Shown here in pieces: positions 63,231-64,000 of a stretch of 64,000 nucleotides of DNA. Under the pieces are notes generated by a model that ran no database searches, was not told where the DNA came from, and was given only the letters and a program-made list of their open reading frames with translations. The position numbers were made by a program, and so were the translations under genes. The stretch is from positions 310,001 to 374,000 of the forward strand of contig NZ_QUHB01000002.1 in NCBI RefSeq assembly GCF_003479405.1, read 5' to 3'. The stretch comes from Eubacterium sp. AF16-48. Its GTDB lineage: Bacteria > Bacillota > Clostridia > Lachnospirales > Lachnospiraceae. Within the stretch, counting starts at the first letter, position 1; each line of letters starts with the position of its first letter.

Positions 63231-64000
63231 ATGGAAAAGAGACGTATACATTTATCAACGGCACAATTTATACTTTTAGGATTTGTAGGAATGATTATTA
63301 TAGGAAGTCTTTTTCTGATGCTACCGTATTCTGCACGTAGTGGAGAAGGGGCTTCCTTTTTAGACTCATTATTTACGGCAACATCGGCAGTTTGCGTTAC
63401 GGGATTAGTAGTTCAGGACACGGCGACGTATTGGTCAGACTTTGGACAGGCAGTGATATTATTTCTTATACAAATAGGTGGAATGGGAATAGTTACCATT
63501 GCGGTAGCTTTTGCCGCCATGTCAGGAAGAAAAATAGGTCTTATGCAAAGAACAGTTATGCAGGAGGCAATTTCTGCACCAAAGCTTGAGGGAATAGTAA
63601 GGCTTACAAGATTTATCATTAAAATGGCATTTGTAATTGAATTAACGGGAGCGGTTTTAATGTACCCTGTTTTTGCCGTTAAAATGGGGGCACTTAAAGG
63701 AATATGGTATTCGATTTTTCATTCAATATCAGCATTTTGCAATGGGGGATTTGACCTTATGGGAATAAATGAAAAGTATTCATCCTTTACATCTTTTTCC
63801 GGCAACATTGTAATTAATTTAGTTATTGTGCTTCTTATTTTATTGGGTGGAATAGGCTTTATGACCTGGGATGATATTAGAACACACAAATTTAAATTTA
63901 GTAAGTATAGAATGCAAAGCAAGGTTATTTTGTCAGCAACCATAGGACTTATAGTTATTCCTTTTGTTTATTTTTATTTTTGTGAATTTTCAGGAGCAAA
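63231..64000 (+). CDS. Second Trk/Ktr K+ channel subunit (KtrB-like, 3' partial)
   Basis: The frame from ATG 63231, with TTAGGAG upstream, is open to the end of the window (256 codons). It starts M-E-K-R-R-I-H-L-S-T-A-Q-F-I, has filter loops C-V-T-G-L and C-N-G-G-F-D, and resembles KtrB more than the TrkH next door. It lies 55 bases after trkH. A KtrA partner may follow beyond the window. Confidence 0.9.
   Translation, partial: MEKRRIHLSTAQFILLGFVGMIIIGSLFLMLPYSARSGEGASFLDSLFTATSAVCVTGLVVQDTATYWSDFGQAVILFLIQIGGMGIVTIAVAFAAMSGRKIGLMQRTVMQEAISAPKLEGIVRLTRFIIKMAFVIELTGAVLMYPVFAVKMGALKGIWYSIFHSISAFCNGGFDLMGINEKYSSFTSFSGNIVINLVIVLLILLGGIGFMTWDDIRTHKFKFSKYRMQSKVILSATIGLIVIPFVYFYFCEFSGA

Noticed and set aside
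1..64000. CRISPR array, prophage or insertion sequence
   Set aside because: No regularly spaced direct repeats, transposase or phage structural genes were seen; the only tandem repeat is the PTS linker.

Overview
The window looks like the chromosome of a low-GC, endospore-forming Clostridia member, most likely a Lachnospiraceae gut anaerobe. The pointers are AT-rich codon use, strong AGGAGG ribosome sites, a CIRCE-controlled hrcA-grpE-dnaK-dnaJ cluster, a spoIIAA-spoIIAB-sigF-spoVA cluster, a valine T-box, several TTG starts, and two protein families I associate with Lachnospiraceae (a ~1,180-residue DUF5717-like protein and its Hsp70-like partner). I see no insertion sequence, prophage, CRISPR array or rRNA operon.

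Layout. 1-3534: the 3' part of a one-chain PTS sugar permease converges on a MATE exporter. 3787-8864: CIRCE heat-shock operon. 8901-10378: citrate synthase on the minus strand, with a clear promoter and a dyad over its predicted start. 10482-17420: rarA tightly followed by three poorly known genes (giant protein, degenerate Hsp70-like protein, TPR-like protein), the best candidate for an undescribed system. 17438-22112: T-box-controlled valS, a 48-aa small protein and a zinc-ribbon/TPR membrane protein. 22170-25562: forespore sigma-F operon and spoVAA-AB-AC, ending in a gene remnant with no spoVAD. 25659-26731: two accessory genes. 26734-31161: carAB. 31196-34435: UDP-sugar pyrophosphorylase and argS. 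34447-38362: small membrane protein, HAD phosphatase, CPBP protease, glycosyltransferase and PAP2 phosphatase. 38425-41006: tex and two tRNA genes (Val-UAC, Met-CAU). 41069-47171: ispF, DUF2156, Eis-like GNAT, cysS, mrnC, rlmB and an oxidoreductase. 47181-56589: pdaA, a 1,277-aa subtilisin-like protease, thyA-folA and a 988-aa basic-secretory-protein peptidase with discoidin domains. 56595-60248: maf, a secreted lysine-rich protein, and a DUF2975/XRE/DUF4173 membrane-stress-like cassette. 60277-64000: trkA, trkH and a second, truncated-by-window KtrB/TrkH channel.

Links between genes. The valS leader has specifier GUA and a UGGU bulge, matching the UAC anticodon and A73 of the tRNA-Val gene at 40793. 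sigF, the spoVA genes and pdaA all belong to spore formation. carAB, thyA and folA belong to nucleotide and one-carbon metabolism. Four housekeeping promoters (citrate synthase, carA, the UDP-sugar enzyme, tex) carry different dyads at or just after the predicted transcription start. All functions come from reading sequence motifs; no database search was run.
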